A stretch of DNA of 64,000 nucleotides from Spirochaetales bacterium (GCA_022360655.1 JAKSCK010000240.1:1-64000); one strand, 5' to 3'. Shown: positions 14,233 through 23,077, counted from the first letter of the stretch. Notes: generated by a model not told the origin, from the letters alone. Numbers and translations: made by a program.

Positions 14233-15879
14233 TCACCAGCATTTCTGAAGAACTTGAAGAGCATCCTGGGCATCCATCTCAACAGGATTGTATACCACAG
14301 AAGCATCATCAATGGCCGTTCGAGCCACCTGGGGAAGATGGTTTTCCAATACCGCCTGTTCTCCCTCCCTATCCCGTATTTGGGAGAAGCGGAGGGGGTG
14401 ACGCTCTTCTGTTTGCTCATGAAGCTGATGATTCAGTGTTTTGACTGCCGCAATAGAGGCATCCACCAGCTCTTCGTGGGACTGGTTTTGGGTTTCAACA
14501 CCTGTGAGGATGGGGGAGAGGGCGGCCAGTTCCTGGGAAATGGCAGATTTATTGTATTCTAAAACCGGTGCCAAAAGGATGGCCATGCACAGTCCATGAG
14601 GGAGGTGGCATAGAGCACCCATGCTATGACCAAGACTGTGCACCATGGCCACCATGGAGTTGGAAAAAGCAGCTCCAGCAAGAGTGGAAGCCTCCGCCAT
14701 GGCCTGCCGATGAGTGGGATTCTGTGGCTCTTTCAGGCACATGATGAGGTGCTTTCGAATCAAATCAATGGCATGCCAGGAGAGTTGATCGCTGATGGGG
14801 TTTTTTGCTAATCCTGTGTAGGCTTCCATGGCATGAGAGAGGGCATCCATCCCTGTCATCCCTGTGAGGTGGGGAGGGAGGGACTGGGTGAATTCACTGT
14901 CAATCAGGGCATGATCTGGCTGAAGTTCATTGGAAATGTACAGGCTTTTTCTTCCCTGACGCGGGTCACTGATGACGGCAGCTTTGGTAACCTCAGATCC
15001 TGTTCCTGAGGTGGTTGGAAGGGCAATCACCGGAACATCAATGGGGGGGAGTCGGTCGGATCCAGCCCACTGGGCCAAGTCCTCTGCACCCAGGCCAATG
15101 TTCATGGCCACACCCTTGCCTGTATCAAGGACGGATCCCCCGCCTAGGAGTACCAATCCATCACGGCCTGTTTCCCGATACACTTGACTGATGGCATTCA
15201 CCACGGAGGCATCAGAATCGGGGGGAATATTGTCAAATATCCGGTATTCTGTTAATTGGAGGAGATTCTCTACTTCTGCTGTCAATCCTGCTGCTGTCAC
15301 ACCATGGTCTGTGAGAAGGAGGGGGCTGGAAATTCCTTTTTCTTGAAGAATCTTGGGCAGTTCTTCTCTCACCCCATTTCCTATGAATCCCTGAGTGTTG
15401 AGGGTGAAGACAAAAGACGAGGGGATTTCTAATGGAGCCGGGTGAGGGGTTAATGCACCAAACGCACTGATGGCGAAGCGCCGGAAAAAATCTTCCAAAA
15501 TGCTCTGTGGAGTTTTAAGAGATGCATCAATCACCAAAGCCTTCACATCGATTTTTCCAGGAAGAGCGGCCACATCCTCTGGTATCAGAGGAATCAGTAT
15601 TTTGACTCTTGGATCAGACTGATAACGTTCGAGAAGAGATGGATGCCCCATCAAAATAAGAGCATCGCAATCTTGGGGGGGGCGATGGTGAGTGACTGGG
15701 ATAGGACGAGTCCCCCATGCCGTCATTCTCCGGGCCATTTTTTTTGCGGCACGAGCACTGCCTGGAAGATGGAGAACCACAGGATGGGCCAGTCCAGCCA
15801 ATTCCAAATCTCGGGCCATTTGAGGAACCATGCCCTGTCCATAATAGAGTGTTCCAGTGGGATTGATGGTACGAATCAT
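14233..15879 (-). CDS. Iron-type alcohol dehydrogenase with extra N-terminal domain
   Basis: This 548-residue protein is much longer than the usual 380-400 residues. The core (about 165-548) is a group III iron alcohol dehydrogenase: GGGSVLDTGKG, PTTSGTGSEVT, the metal region MDALSHAMEAY and HSLGHSMGALCHLPHG. The first 165 residues look like a second, degenerate Rossmann-like half (GTLYYGQGMVPQMARDLE, then VVLHLPGSARAAKKM), similar to how the catalytic domain itself begins, so a partial internal duplication is plausible. Its ATG overlaps the stop of the aldehyde oxidoreductase gene (ATGA). Together they could interconvert acid, aldehyde and alcohol using ferredoxin and NAD(P)H. Confidence 0.85.
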   Translation of the reverse strand: MIRTINPTGTLYYGQGMVPQMARDLELAGLAHPVVLHLPGSARAAKKMARRMTAWGTRPIPVTHHRPPQDCDALILMGHPSLLERYQSDPRVKILIPLIPEDVAALPGKIDVKALVIDASLKTPQSILEDFFRRFAISAFGALTPHPAPLEIPSSFVFTLNTQGFIGNGVREELPKILQEKGISSPLLLTDHGVTAAGLTAEVENLLQLTEYRIFDNIPPDSDASVVNAISQVYRETGRDGLVLLGGGSVLDTGKGVAMNIGLGAEDLAQWAGSDRLPPIDVPVIALPTTSGTGSEVTKAAVISDPRQGRKSLYISNELQPDHALIDSEFTQSLPPHLTGMTGMDALSHAMEAYTGLAKNPISDQLSWHAIDLIRKHLIMCLKEPQNPTHRQAMAEASTLAGAAFSNSMVAMVHSLGHSMGALCHLPHGLCMAILLAPVLEYNKSAISQELAALSPILTGVETQNQSHEELVDASIAAVKTLNHQLHEQTEERHPLRFSQIRDREGEQAVLENHLPQVARTAIDDASVVYNPVEMDAQDALQVLQKCW

Positions 15880-18227
15880 GCAGCAATATCCTTCTTTTGA
15901 TTGCTCCGTTCCCAGCGTTTTACGGCTCGGCGTGCGATGAATCGGGGTAATAAGAAAATTTCAACAGCATTTATTAAGCGGATGAAGGCACAGCAACTGG
16001 GCAATTCTCCTTCCACTGAAAGTCTCCCAGCAGCTTCGCTGTGACAGGTGCTTTCTTGGAAGCTTAAGAGGCGCCAAGCGGCCTCCATATTCTTGAGAGC
16101 CACAATTAAATCGCATCGTTCCCCTTTGTATTGGCGCAACACGCTTTTCTTTTTTTGGAAGGAAATGCTTGGCCCCGAGGGATGAACCATCAAGCGAAAG
16201 GTGAATCCCTCATCAAAATCTTCAACGGCCTTGGCCACATTCTTGGAAAGACGACTGGCTAAGGGGATGGCGAGTGAGAGAACAGAAAGAAGCATGCGAA
16301 CATACATCTTTTTTCCCCATAAAGCTTTGGGTTTTATCGTTTTGAGAGCACTCTTGGTTGGAATTAAACGGCGAAGAGCGGATGGAGACGGACCTCCTTC
16401 GGAGGTATAATGCCGTAATTTTTTGTACCGCTGAACCATTTTTTCAATGGGTACAACCGTATTCTTTCCGGGGTAAGGGGTATCTTTTTCAGTGGTGAAT
16501 CGGGCTGGGAGGGTGTCGGATTGGGGGTCCATTCCTAAAAGGACATTCATATGCCGTTCAAGAACAGTGATGCGTTCTCCTGCTTTGAGTAATCCCCATT
16601 TATTCATCCGAATCCCTGTGACATCCCAAAAATAGCGGCTGAGAATGCTCCAATCCATGAGGGCCATGGCCACTTTGGGCATTGTGATGGTGGCAATCTT
16701 GAGGATGAAGGTGGGAAGGTATTTGGGAATGGGTGGTTCTGTGAGTATCCCAAAAACAGAGAACAGGCAAACTTGGAGGGAGTTCACGGCAGAGAATAAG
16801 TCTTCCATAAAAATCACCCATTCGGCTTTTCCAAGGGTGGTGTGAGCCGGCATGTAACCCAGCTGTTGTTCCAGGGAAACCAGATAGGATCCCAGATGGC
16901 AGCCTCCCTTATTGTGAACAGCATAGCCCAATCCATGTCCCCAGGCCGAACGAGGGTCATAGGCGGCACATTCAATGCCCTTCACATGCATGGCAAACTC
17001 GGTTCCTCCATACTGTTCACTCAGCTTTTTGGAACCAAGAGCCAATTCGGCCCCTTCCCCACGTTTGTACGCAATATCCTCCAGAATGGAGCTGATGTTA
17101 TCGGTTTTGCCAAAGGCCAGGGTGGTGGAACGGAGGCCTTTTTCACCAGCTTCCATGGCCCAGGCAATGGTTCCACCGGCAGAAATTGTATCCATTCCCA
17201 GTTCATTCATTTCATCATTCCATTGGCCAATGGGATCTGGATCAAAATTCTCAATGTTGCTGCCAAACATTCCAATGGTCTCGTATTCGGGAATCTGGCG
17301 CATGGTTCCATCGGGGTATTTCCCTTTATGACCACAGAGGACGGTGCAGTGACGGCAGGTGGAATGGCGACTGTTGTAGCGCTGGGCCATCGCTTCTCCA
17401 GAACTGCGTTCCACTTCTGGGTGCCAACGGTCTCGAAAATTTCGAACCGGCGAATAACCTGCCTTAATCCCGGCCCGAACATTGGCATTGGTGCCATATT
17501 TTCTGTAACCATCGGAATATGCATTTCGCAAAATGTATTTCTTGGCCTTTTTGACATTGGCAGCAAAGGCTTTGGGGCGTACTGGTTCATAACAAACACT
17601 TTTCCCCCGGGCCACAATGGCCTTGAGGTTTTTGGAGCCCATGACGGCTCCTACACCACCTCGGCCGGCAAACCGATGACCTGAGCAAATATTGGCATAA
17701 AGCACCTCATTCTCTCCGGCCGGACCAATCACAGCGGCCCCCTCTCTTACAGAAAGGTTGAGGGCCTCTTGGGTGGCATGAGTGCCCAGGCCAGTCAGTT
17801 CTTGTCCATCCTCAAATGCGGCTCCATTTTCATCAATGCGAAGGGTGGACCACTGATCTGCGGCGCCACGGATGATGAGTCCATCCCAGCCTGCCGTTTT
17901 GCAGGCTTCTCCAAAGGGGCCCCCACAGGAGGAACCCACCATCAGGCCCGTGAGAGGGGATCTGGTCACCACTTCAAATCGACCGGAGCAGGGTGCTCCG
18001 GTGGAAAGCATCACACCCATGGAAAAAATCAGGAGATTCTCGGGGCCAAGGGGATTCACCTCACCAAGACCCTCTTCACCAAAGGAATCCAAGAACATTT
18101 TGAGCGCCAGTCCTTTTCCTCCGAGATAGGCGGCCAAATCTTGGGAATCCACAGGGATAATCTCCCAGGACTGATCACTGAGATTCACAGAAAGATATCG
18201 ATTGGCTGTTCCTTTATAGGTTTGCAT
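15876..18227 (-). CDS. Aldehyde:ferredoxin oxidoreductase (tungsten enzyme family) with SCP2-like C-terminal extension
   Basis: The 783-residue protein is about 150 residues longer than usual for the AOR family. The N-terminal AOR domain shows GHRFAGRGGVGAVMGSKN near 180, the [4Fe-4S] motif CRHCTVLC (C-x2-C-x3-C), the pterin-contact segment ELGMDTISAGGT and a later cluster cysteine in LQVCLFSV. AOR enzymes use a tungsten or molybdenum bis-pterin to oxidise aldehydes to acids, or the reverse, with ferredoxin. From about residue 670 a new region (FTFRLMVHPSGPSISF ... AGRLSVEGELP) resembles SCP2 sterol-carrier domains. It overlaps the upstream polyferredoxin gene by 14 bases. A lipidic or bulky aldehyde is a possible substrate, by inference from the extension. 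Confidence 0.87.
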   Translation of the reverse strand: MQTYKGTANRYLSVNLSDQSWEIIPVDSQDLAAYLGGKGLALKMFLDSFGEEGLGEVNPLGPENLLIFSMGVMLSTGAPCSGRFEVVTRSPLTGLMVGSSCGGPFGEACKTAGWDGLIIRGAADQWSTLRIDENGAAFEDGQELTGLGTHATQEALNLSVREGAAVIGPAGENEVLYANICSGHRFAGRGGVGAVMGSKNLKAIVARGKSVCYEPVRPKAFAANVKKAKKYILRNAYSDGYRKYGTNANVRAGIKAGYSPVRNFRDRWHPEVERSSGEAMAQRYNSRHSTCRHCTVLCGHKGKYPDGTMRQIPEYETIGMFGSNIENFDPDPIGQWNDEMNELGMDTISAGGTIAWAMEAGEKGLRSTTLAFGKTDNISSILEDIAYKRGEGAELALGSKKLSEQYGGTEFAMHVKGIECAAYDPRSAWGHGLGYAVHNKGGCHLGSYLVSLEQQLGYMPAHTTLGKAEWVIFMEDLFSAVNSLQVCLFSVFGILTEPPIPKYLPTFILKIATITMPKVAMALMDWSILSRYFWDVTGIRMNKWGLLKAGERITVLERHMNVLLGMDPQSDTLPARFTTEKDTPYPGKNTVVPIEKMVQRYKKLRHYTSEGGPSPSALRRLIPTKSALKTIKPKALWGKKMYVRMLLSVLSLAIPLASRLSKNVAKAVEDFDEGFTFRLMVHPSGPSISFQKKKSVLRQYKGERCDLIVALKNMEAAWRLLSFQESTCHSEAAGRLSVEGELPSCCAFIRLINAVEIFLLPRFIARRAVKRWERSNQKKDIAA

Positions 18228-18639
18228 CCGCCACCTCCATCACGATGGCCCCGAACTGACAATTTTCAACACACCACCCGCAGGATACGCAGAGTTTTGG
18301 TTGAGAGAGAACGGCAAAATTCTGTTCCAGGGGAAGGTTTTCATCCTCCATGGAAAGGGCATGGGCAGGGCAGGCCAAAACACAGTTCTCACAGGCATAA
18401 CAGCGCTCTTCATCAATTTTGGGGCGGGGCCAAAGGGCTGGCTTTATTTTACTGACCGGTCGGTTGGTATTGTCATAAACGCTTCCCTTGGGACAGACGC
18501 GGCCACAGGCCCCGCAGTCTATGCAGCGTTCAGAATCAATTTCATGGGGCTCTTTTCGTTCACCATGAATGGCATCCGCGGGGCATATCCGCTTGCATGC
18601 GCCGCATCCAATGCAGCTCTCTTCAATGCGATGGGGCAT
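18214..18639 (-). CDS. Polyferredoxin with four [4Fe-4S] motifs
   Basis: The 141-residue protein has four complete cluster motifs: CIGCGACKRICP (about 9-20), CIDCGACGRVCP (about 39-50), CYACENCVLACP (about 80-91) and CVSCGWCVENCQ (about 117-128). It should carry electrons for the aldehyde:ferredoxin oxidoreductase whose gene overlaps its end. No signal peptide is present, so it is cytoplasmic. It is the first gene of the minus-strand operon, and a candidate promoter lies at 18677-18705. Confidence 0.9.
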   Translation of the reverse strand: MPHRIEESCIGCGACKRICPADAIHGERKEPHEIDSERCIDCGACGRVCPKGSVYDNTNRPVSKIKPALWPRPKIDEERCYACENCVLACPAHALSMEDENLPLEQNFAVLSQPKLCVSCGWCVENCQFGAIVMEVADANL

Positions 18640-18676
18640 GAAACCTCACTATTTTTGACACAGTTTTGATGTGTTC

Positions 18677-18705
18677 ATGATACAGGCCAGGGAGTGGAGG
18701 AGCAA
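18677..18705 (-). promoter_or_regulatory. Candidate promoter of the ferredoxin/AOR/ADH operon
   Basis: On the minus strand TTGCTC (18700-18705) and TATCAT (18677-18682) are 17 bases apart, placing the start near 18670 and about 30 bases before the ferredoxin ATG. An imperfect ACACA/TGTGT inverted repeat lies just downstream and could be an operator. Confidence 0.5.
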
Positions 18706-18929
18706 TCATGCTTTTTTGTTCCTGAATGGAAGGCTGGGGACGCCTTTTTATTGCGATAGCGATCGAAGTGGAGATTTCCCAGCCGGAGGCCCAGTCCCCG
18801 GCGAGGGGCAATGAGCCGGAAATGGGCTGGAGAGAGCTAAAGGCGGGAAATCGGAGGGGAGAGCGCGGACCGCCCTTGGGCGGTATCGCCCAATATCGAG
18901 GAGAATTGTTTGGGAATTTGTTGCTTGGA
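18706..18929. other. Intergenic region with overlapping alternative hairpins
   Basis: This GC-rich stretch between the divergent ferredoxin and cheW operons has no supported gene. ACCGCCC-TT-GGGCGGT (18869-18884) and TGGGCG-GTAT-CGCCCA (18877-18892) are two perfect inverted repeats that share bases, so only one can form at a time. AAGGC/GCCTT with a T-run at about 18731-18749 looks like a small terminator on the plus strand. I do not recognise a known RNA family here. Confidence 0.45.
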
Positions 18930-18958
18930 TTGCCCTCAGGGACGGGAGGCACTACAAT
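18930..18958 (+). promoter_or_regulatory. Candidate promoter of the cheW operon
   Basis: TTGCCC (18930-18935) and TACAAT (18953-18958) are spaced by 17 bases, about 48 bases before the cheW ATG at 19007. The -10 is good and the -35 partial. No sigma-28 type motif was found here, although this is a chemotaxis gene. Confidence 0.45.
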
Positions 18959-19006
18959 GGTGCACGCTGCCTGCTTTGCGGGGAATTGGATGGGAGTGGA
19001 GGACTT

Positions 19007-19471
19007 ATGGCGACAGCAAATGCGTCAATGCAACTTGTGACATTTCAATTAGGCGCCGAGAAATATGGCTTGGATATCATGGAGGTGAAGGAGATTGTCG
19101 ATTATGACGAGATTCGAAGCATCCCCAATGCTCCACTCTATGTGGAGGGGATTTATAACCTTCGTGGTGACATCATTCCCGTCATCAGTTTGCATCGGCG
19201 TTTTCATCTGGATAGGGCCGCGGATATTGAAGAGGATTCCTTGCTGATTCTCACCATTGATGGAATGCAGTTGGGCATCATCATTGATAAAGTTCTTCGA
19301 GTGATTTCTGTGGAACAAGAGCAGATTCAGCCTCCGCCTCAAATGATTTCTGGTATTGGTGCGGAGTACATTCAGGGAGTGGTGCATCGAGAAGATGGCT
19401 ACCTCATCATCCTGGATTCTTGCCGACTCTTTGATCCGGAAGAGCTGCGGCAGATCAGTCATTATTCTTAA
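19007..19471 (+). CDS. cheW: Chemotaxis coupling protein CheW
   Basis: This 154-residue protein is a single CheW domain of normal length: LVTFQLGAEKYGLDIMEVKEI, then NAPLYVEGIYNLRGDIIPVI (the receptor- and CheA-contact region), then GIIIDKVLRVISV. It couples methyl-accepting receptors to the CheA kinase. The ATG at 19007 follows GGAGG at a good distance; a longer frame from 18986 has no such site. It heads an operon with a DegT-like protein, NAD kinase, recN and an unknown gene instead of the other che genes, so it may be a second CheW copy. Confidence 0.92.
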   Translation: MATANASMQLVTFQLGAEKYGLDIMEVKEIVDYDEIRSIPNAPLYVEGIYNLRGDIIPVISLHRRFHLDRAADIEEDSLLILTIDGMQLGIIIDKVLRVISVEQEQIQPPPQMISGIGAEYIQGVVHREDGYLIILDSCRLFDPEELRQISHYS

Positions 19472-19473
19472 GT

Positions 19474-20511
19474 ATGTCCATACCGGTTTTTAAGCCGTCT
19501 ATTCGCCGTCGGGATATGCATTCAGTTCTCTCCTGTTTGGTGACGGATGTCATTGGTCCGGCCTCCTTGGCCCAAGAACTGGTGCATACCGTGGCAGGTG
19601 ATTTTTCTCATGCTGGGGGTTTTGCGTTTCGTGAGCATACCCGTGGCATTTGGGCGGTGATGCAGGCCTTGGATTTGGAGGCAAAGGATCAGGTGGTTTT
19701 GTCGCCCTTGGCGCCTGGTGCCTATCGCCATGCTCTGGCAGAAACCGGAGTTCAACCGGTGTTTGCCGATGTGCATGAGGCGGATGCCTGCATGGATGCC
19801 CAATCGGTTCGGGATGCTTTGGAGCGGGAAGGTGAGGGGGTGAAGGCCCTCTTTGTTCATGCTCCCCTTGGACGTGTGCCGCATCTGGAAGCTCTAGGAG
19901 AGTGTTCTCTTCCGGTTGTCCTGGATTTAGGCGAGGCTGTTGGGAGCCTCTGGGGGGAGGACTTGGCCGGGAGTTCCTGTGATTTTCTCATCATTCCCCT
20001 GGAGATGGATGGTATTGTCACAGCCGGTGGGGGAACCTTGGTTTTGGCTCGGGATAAAAAGGGTTTGGCGGCTCTGGCACAGGCGGTTTCTTCCCTGACT
20101 CCTGATGCCTTTCTCCCGGATTTAAACGCCTCCCTGGGTTTGGTGCAGTGGAAAGAGTTTCCCTCTGATTTGGCCGACCGACGGCAGATCAGTGAGGCCT
20201 ACACACAGGCGTTGATGAAGGGAAAACACCGGACTCTTGTGGATGGAGAAGAGCCGGCAACCTCGGTTCAGTATTCCTGGCCTGTGGTACTGTCTTCTCC
20301 TGTGGCAGAGGTGCGTCGTTATGCACGCAAAAAAGGGGTGGAAACTCAAACAGCCTTTTCGGATCGGGTGATTGAAGGATATCCCGATGGAGAAGAATTT
20401 TGCCCGAGAGGCCTTTCCTTGATGATGAACACTGTGCTTTTTCCACTGTACCCCACCTTGGGGAAAAGCAATGTCCAGCTCGTTTCTCGAGTCTTGTCCA
20501 CACTCCCTTAG
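19474..20511 (+). CDS. DegT/DnrJ-like protein lacking the PLP lysine
   Basis: The 345-residue protein has the outline of the DegT/DnrJ/EryC1 aminotransferase family: IPVFKPSIRRRDM at the start, an early helix, QVVLSPLAPGAYRHAL, VQPVFADVHEADACMDA, and VVLDLGEAVGS. Where family members have the PLP-binding lysine before T-x-GGG, here the segment reads LEMDGIVTAGGG, with aspartate at the lysine position. It is therefore probably not a PLP transaminase. It starts 2 bases after cheW and precedes NAD kinase. The role is unknown; a ligand-binding or regulatory role is possible. Confidence 0.7.
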   Translation: MSIPVFKPSIRRRDMHSVLSCLVTDVIGPASLAQELVHTVAGDFSHAGGFAFREHTRGIWAVMQALDLEAKDQVVLSPLAPGAYRHALAETGVQPVFADVHEADACMDAQSVRDALEREGEGVKALFVHAPLGRVPHLEALGECSLPVVLDLGEAVGSLWGEDLAGSSCDFLIIPLEMDGIVTAGGGTLVLARDKKGLAALAQAVSSLTPDAFLPDLNASLGLVQWKEFPSDLADRRQISEAYTQALMKGKHRTLVDGEEPATSVQYSWPVVLSSPVAEVRRYARKKGVETQTAFSDRVIEGYPDGEEFCPRGLSLMMNTVLFPLYPTLGKSNVQLVSRVLSTLP

Positions 20512-20526
20512 GGTAGGAAGGCAAAC

Positions 20527-21375
20527 ATGGAGAGAGGATCAACCATAATTGTTTATGATTCTGCCAATTCTCAGGCCTTAGAGGCCTATAAAGAGGTGTC
20601 CTCATTCCTCACGGTTCGGGGGTTTGAGGTGGATGGCAGAGATTCCAAAAGCTGTGGTGCCACACCCCTTCCCGAAGATGCGGTTTTTGCGGTGTCTCTG
20701 GGAGGAGATGGAACCTTTCTTTGCTGTGCGCGTCTTTTGGCCAGCCGTCCCATTCCCATCCTTCCCGTTCATATGGGCACTTTTGGATTCATCACCGAAG
20801 TGACACAAGAAGAATGGACGGAGGCCTTAGGAACCTGGTTGGATGGCGGTTTAGATGTGGAACACCGCACCATTTTGAATGTGAATGTTCTGCGTCAGGG
20901 AGAAACTGTTTTTCAGCGAAAGGCTGTGAATGATGCTGTGGTGAGTGCCAGTGGCATCAGCAAGATGGTGCGACTGGCAATGCGCCTGGGGGGATGCGAG
21001 GCTGGACGGTTTCGGGGGGATGGAATGATTCTTGCCACAGCCACGGGTTCCACGGCCTATTCGATGGCCGCGGGAGGACCCATCATTGTTCCTCCTATGC
21101 GTGCCCTTGTGTTGACTCCCATTTGTCCATTTTCCCTGGCTTGGCGGCCCATGGTGCTCCCGGAAGGGGATGGCATTGGTATACGAGTGGAAGGTGGGCA
21201 AAGGGCCGATGTGATGCTCACAGTGGACGGTCAGGAGTCTTTTCTTTTACGAGAAGATGATGAGGTGGTCATGGAAGGCCTGGCCTCCGGGGTAAGAATC
21301 ATCAAGAGCGATCGGCGTGTGTTCTACGAAGTGGTGCGCAGCAAGCTCGGGTGGTCGGGAGGGCCCCATGCTTGA
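20527..21375 (+). CDS. nadK: NAD kinase
   Basis: This 282-residue enzyme phosphorylates NAD to NADP with ATP. The signature GGDGT is at 59-63, followed by VNDAVVS (the NE/D motif region) and the glycine-rich loop TATGSTAYSMAAGGP. Length is normal. It is followed by recN with an 8-base overlap, an arrangement (nadK-recN) common in bacteria. Confidence 0.95.
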   Translation: MERGSTIIVYDSANSQALEAYKEVSSFLTVRGFEVDGRDSKSCGATPLPEDAVFAVSLGGDGTFLCCARLLASRPIPILPVHMGTFGFITEVTQEEWTEALGTWLDGGLDVEHRTILNVNVLRQGETVFQRKAVNDAVVSASGISKMVRLAMRLGGCEAGRFRGDGMILATATGSTAYSMAAGGPIIVPPMRALVLTPICPFSLAWRPMVLPEGDGIGIRVEGGQRADVMLTVDGQESFLLREDDEVVMEGLASGVRIIKSDRRVFYEVVRSKLGWSGGPHA

Positions 21376-23077
21376 AGAATTGAATGTCCGGAATTTTGCC
21401 CTGGTGGAGTCCGAGTCCATGCAATTTGGGGCGGGTTTCAATGTGCTCACAGGTGAGACAGGAGCCGGTAAGTCCATATTGGTGGATGCCCTTTCTCTTG
21501 TTCTTGGGGCCAAGGGGAATGGTGAGAGTGTGCGGAAGGGCGCCAATCAGGCCGAGGTTTCCGCACGTATTGGAGTTCCTACCAGTCCTGAACTCACCGA
21601 ATGGGCAGAACGTTATGGCATTGAGCCGGAAGACGGCAGCCTCATTGTTCGTCGTGTTTTAAAAACCAATGGCCGGGGTGGGGCCTGGGTGCAGTCTGTT
21701 CCTGTCACCCGCTTGGCTCTTTCGGAATTGGCCTCTCTGTTGGTGGATATACATGGTCAGCATGAGCACCAAGGATTGTTTAAAACGGCACTTCATCGTC
21801 GTTATCTCGACCGCTACGCGGGGATTGAAGAGCGTGTGAGTGCCTTTACTCTCAGGTTTTCTGAATTGGCGGCCCTTGGACGCCGACTGGAAGACATGGC
21901 AGAGGCGGAAGGTCGTGCGGCGCAGGAAGCGCAGGACATGCGCAAAGCCCTCCAAGACATCGATGAAGCTGAACTTCAGGATGGAGAAGAAGAAGAACTG
22001 GGAGAATTGCAGCGTCGTCTCGCTGGTCATGAAGAATTGTCTGCATCCCTGGATAAAGTCCTGGAAGCGGCCTCAGAGGCGCGCGGCGGTGCTTTGGCCA
22101 AATTGCGAATTGCGCGGGAAGGTTTAGAACAGGCTGGGGAGATTGATTCCCGCTTTGAGGCCGTCACTCGCCGTTTTGATGGAGCGTTCTTTGAGCTAGA
22201 GGATCTTTTGGATGATTTGCGACGCCAACGTGATTCACAGGACTTTGATCCTGCGGAATTGGAACGAGTGGATCAGCGTTTGGCTCAGATCTTGGCTCTC
22301 CAAAAGAAACATGCCTGTGTTTCCATTGCTCAGCTACTCGAACGAGCTCGAGAATATAGAGAGCGACTGGAAACTTTTGATGGGCGTGATGAGGAACGTC
22401 GTCAGTTGGAAGCCCAACGAGATGCGCTCCAAAAAGAGGTGGTTGCAGAATCATCTGCCCTTTCCCAGAAGCGGCAACAGGCGGCTGTGGGGCTGCAGGA
22501 GCGGGTGGAAAATCACTTGAAAGCCCTTGGGATGGGGGACGCCCGTTTTGTGGTGTCTTTGGAAGGGCGGCGAAATGGCGATGGGCGCACGGTGGTGGGA
22601 CCTTATGGATCAGATGAGGTGGAGTTCCTGCTTTCCGCCAACCGGGGAGAAGAACCCAAGCCCTTAAAATCCGTGGCATCAGGAGGGGAACTCTCCCGGG
22701 TGATGCTTGCTGTGAAAACGGTACTCAGCGAAGTGGATGCGGTGGCCACCATGATTTTTGATGAGGTGGACACAGGGATTGGTGGAGAGGTGGCTCGATC
22801 GGTGGGAGAACATTTGCGCGGTTTATCTCAGCACAAGCAAGTGTTTTGCATTACTCATCTTGCGTCCATAGCAGTCTTCGCCGATAATCACCTACAAGTC
22901 AGTAAGAGCACCGTGGGGGACCGAACCCTCACCCGTGTGCGCCAAATTGTTGGTGACCAGCGCGTGGGAGAAGTGGCTCGAATGTTGGCTGGCGACCAAG
23001 AGGATTCAGCATCTCTTGATCATGCCGCTCGATTGCTGAATGAGCATCAAAATACGAAAAGTGGAGCGAAGGGATAA
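21368..23077 (+). CDS. recN: DNA repair protein RecN
   Basis: This 569-residue SMC-like ATPase acts in double-strand break repair. Walker A is GETGAGKS (29-36), followed by two long coiled-coil arms (about 150-390), the ABC signature in ASGGELSRVMLAVK and Walker B in ATMIFDEVDTGIGG. The ATG at 21368 begins MLEELNVRNFALVE, the family's normal start, and overlaps the end of nadK by 8 bases; the longer open frame is an artefact. Confidence 0.96.
   Translation: MLEELNVRNFALVESESMQFGAGFNVLTGETGAGKSILVDALSLVLGAKGNGESVRKGANQAEVSARIGVPTSPELTEWAERYGIEPEDGSLIVRRVLKTNGRGGAWVQSVPVTRLALSELASLLVDIHGQHEHQGLFKTALHRRYLDRYAGIEERVSAFTLRFSELAALGRRLEDMAEAEGRAAQEAQDMRKALQDIDEAELQDGEEEELGELQRRLAGHEELSASLDKVLEAASEARGGALAKLRIAREGLEQAGEIDSRFEAVTRRFDGAFFELEDLLDDLRRQRDSQDFDPAELERVDQRLAQILALQKKHACVSIAQLLERAREYRERLETFDGRDEERRQLEAQRDALQKEVVAESSALSQKRQQAAVGLQERVENHLKALGMGDARFVVSLEGRRNGDGRTVVGPYGSDEVEFLLSANRGEEPKPLKSVASGGELSRVMLAVKTVLSEVDAVATMIFDEVDTGIGGEVARSVGEHLRGLSQHKQVFCITHLASIAVFADNHLQVSKSTVGDRTLTRVRQIVGDQRVGEVARMLAGDQEDSASLDHAARLLNEHQNTKSGAKG

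Noticed and set aside
16842-17684. 280-codon plus-strand open frame antisense to the aldehyde oxidoreductase
   Set aside because: The opposite strand encodes a clear enzyme with cofactor motifs; this frame is a shadow with no recognisable domain.
18623-18952. Open frames on both strands between the ferredoxin and cheW genes (also 18726-19040 on the plus strand)
   Set aside because: They overlap proposed promoters, lack ribosome-binding sites and are proline- or glycine-rich by base composition rather than by protein design.
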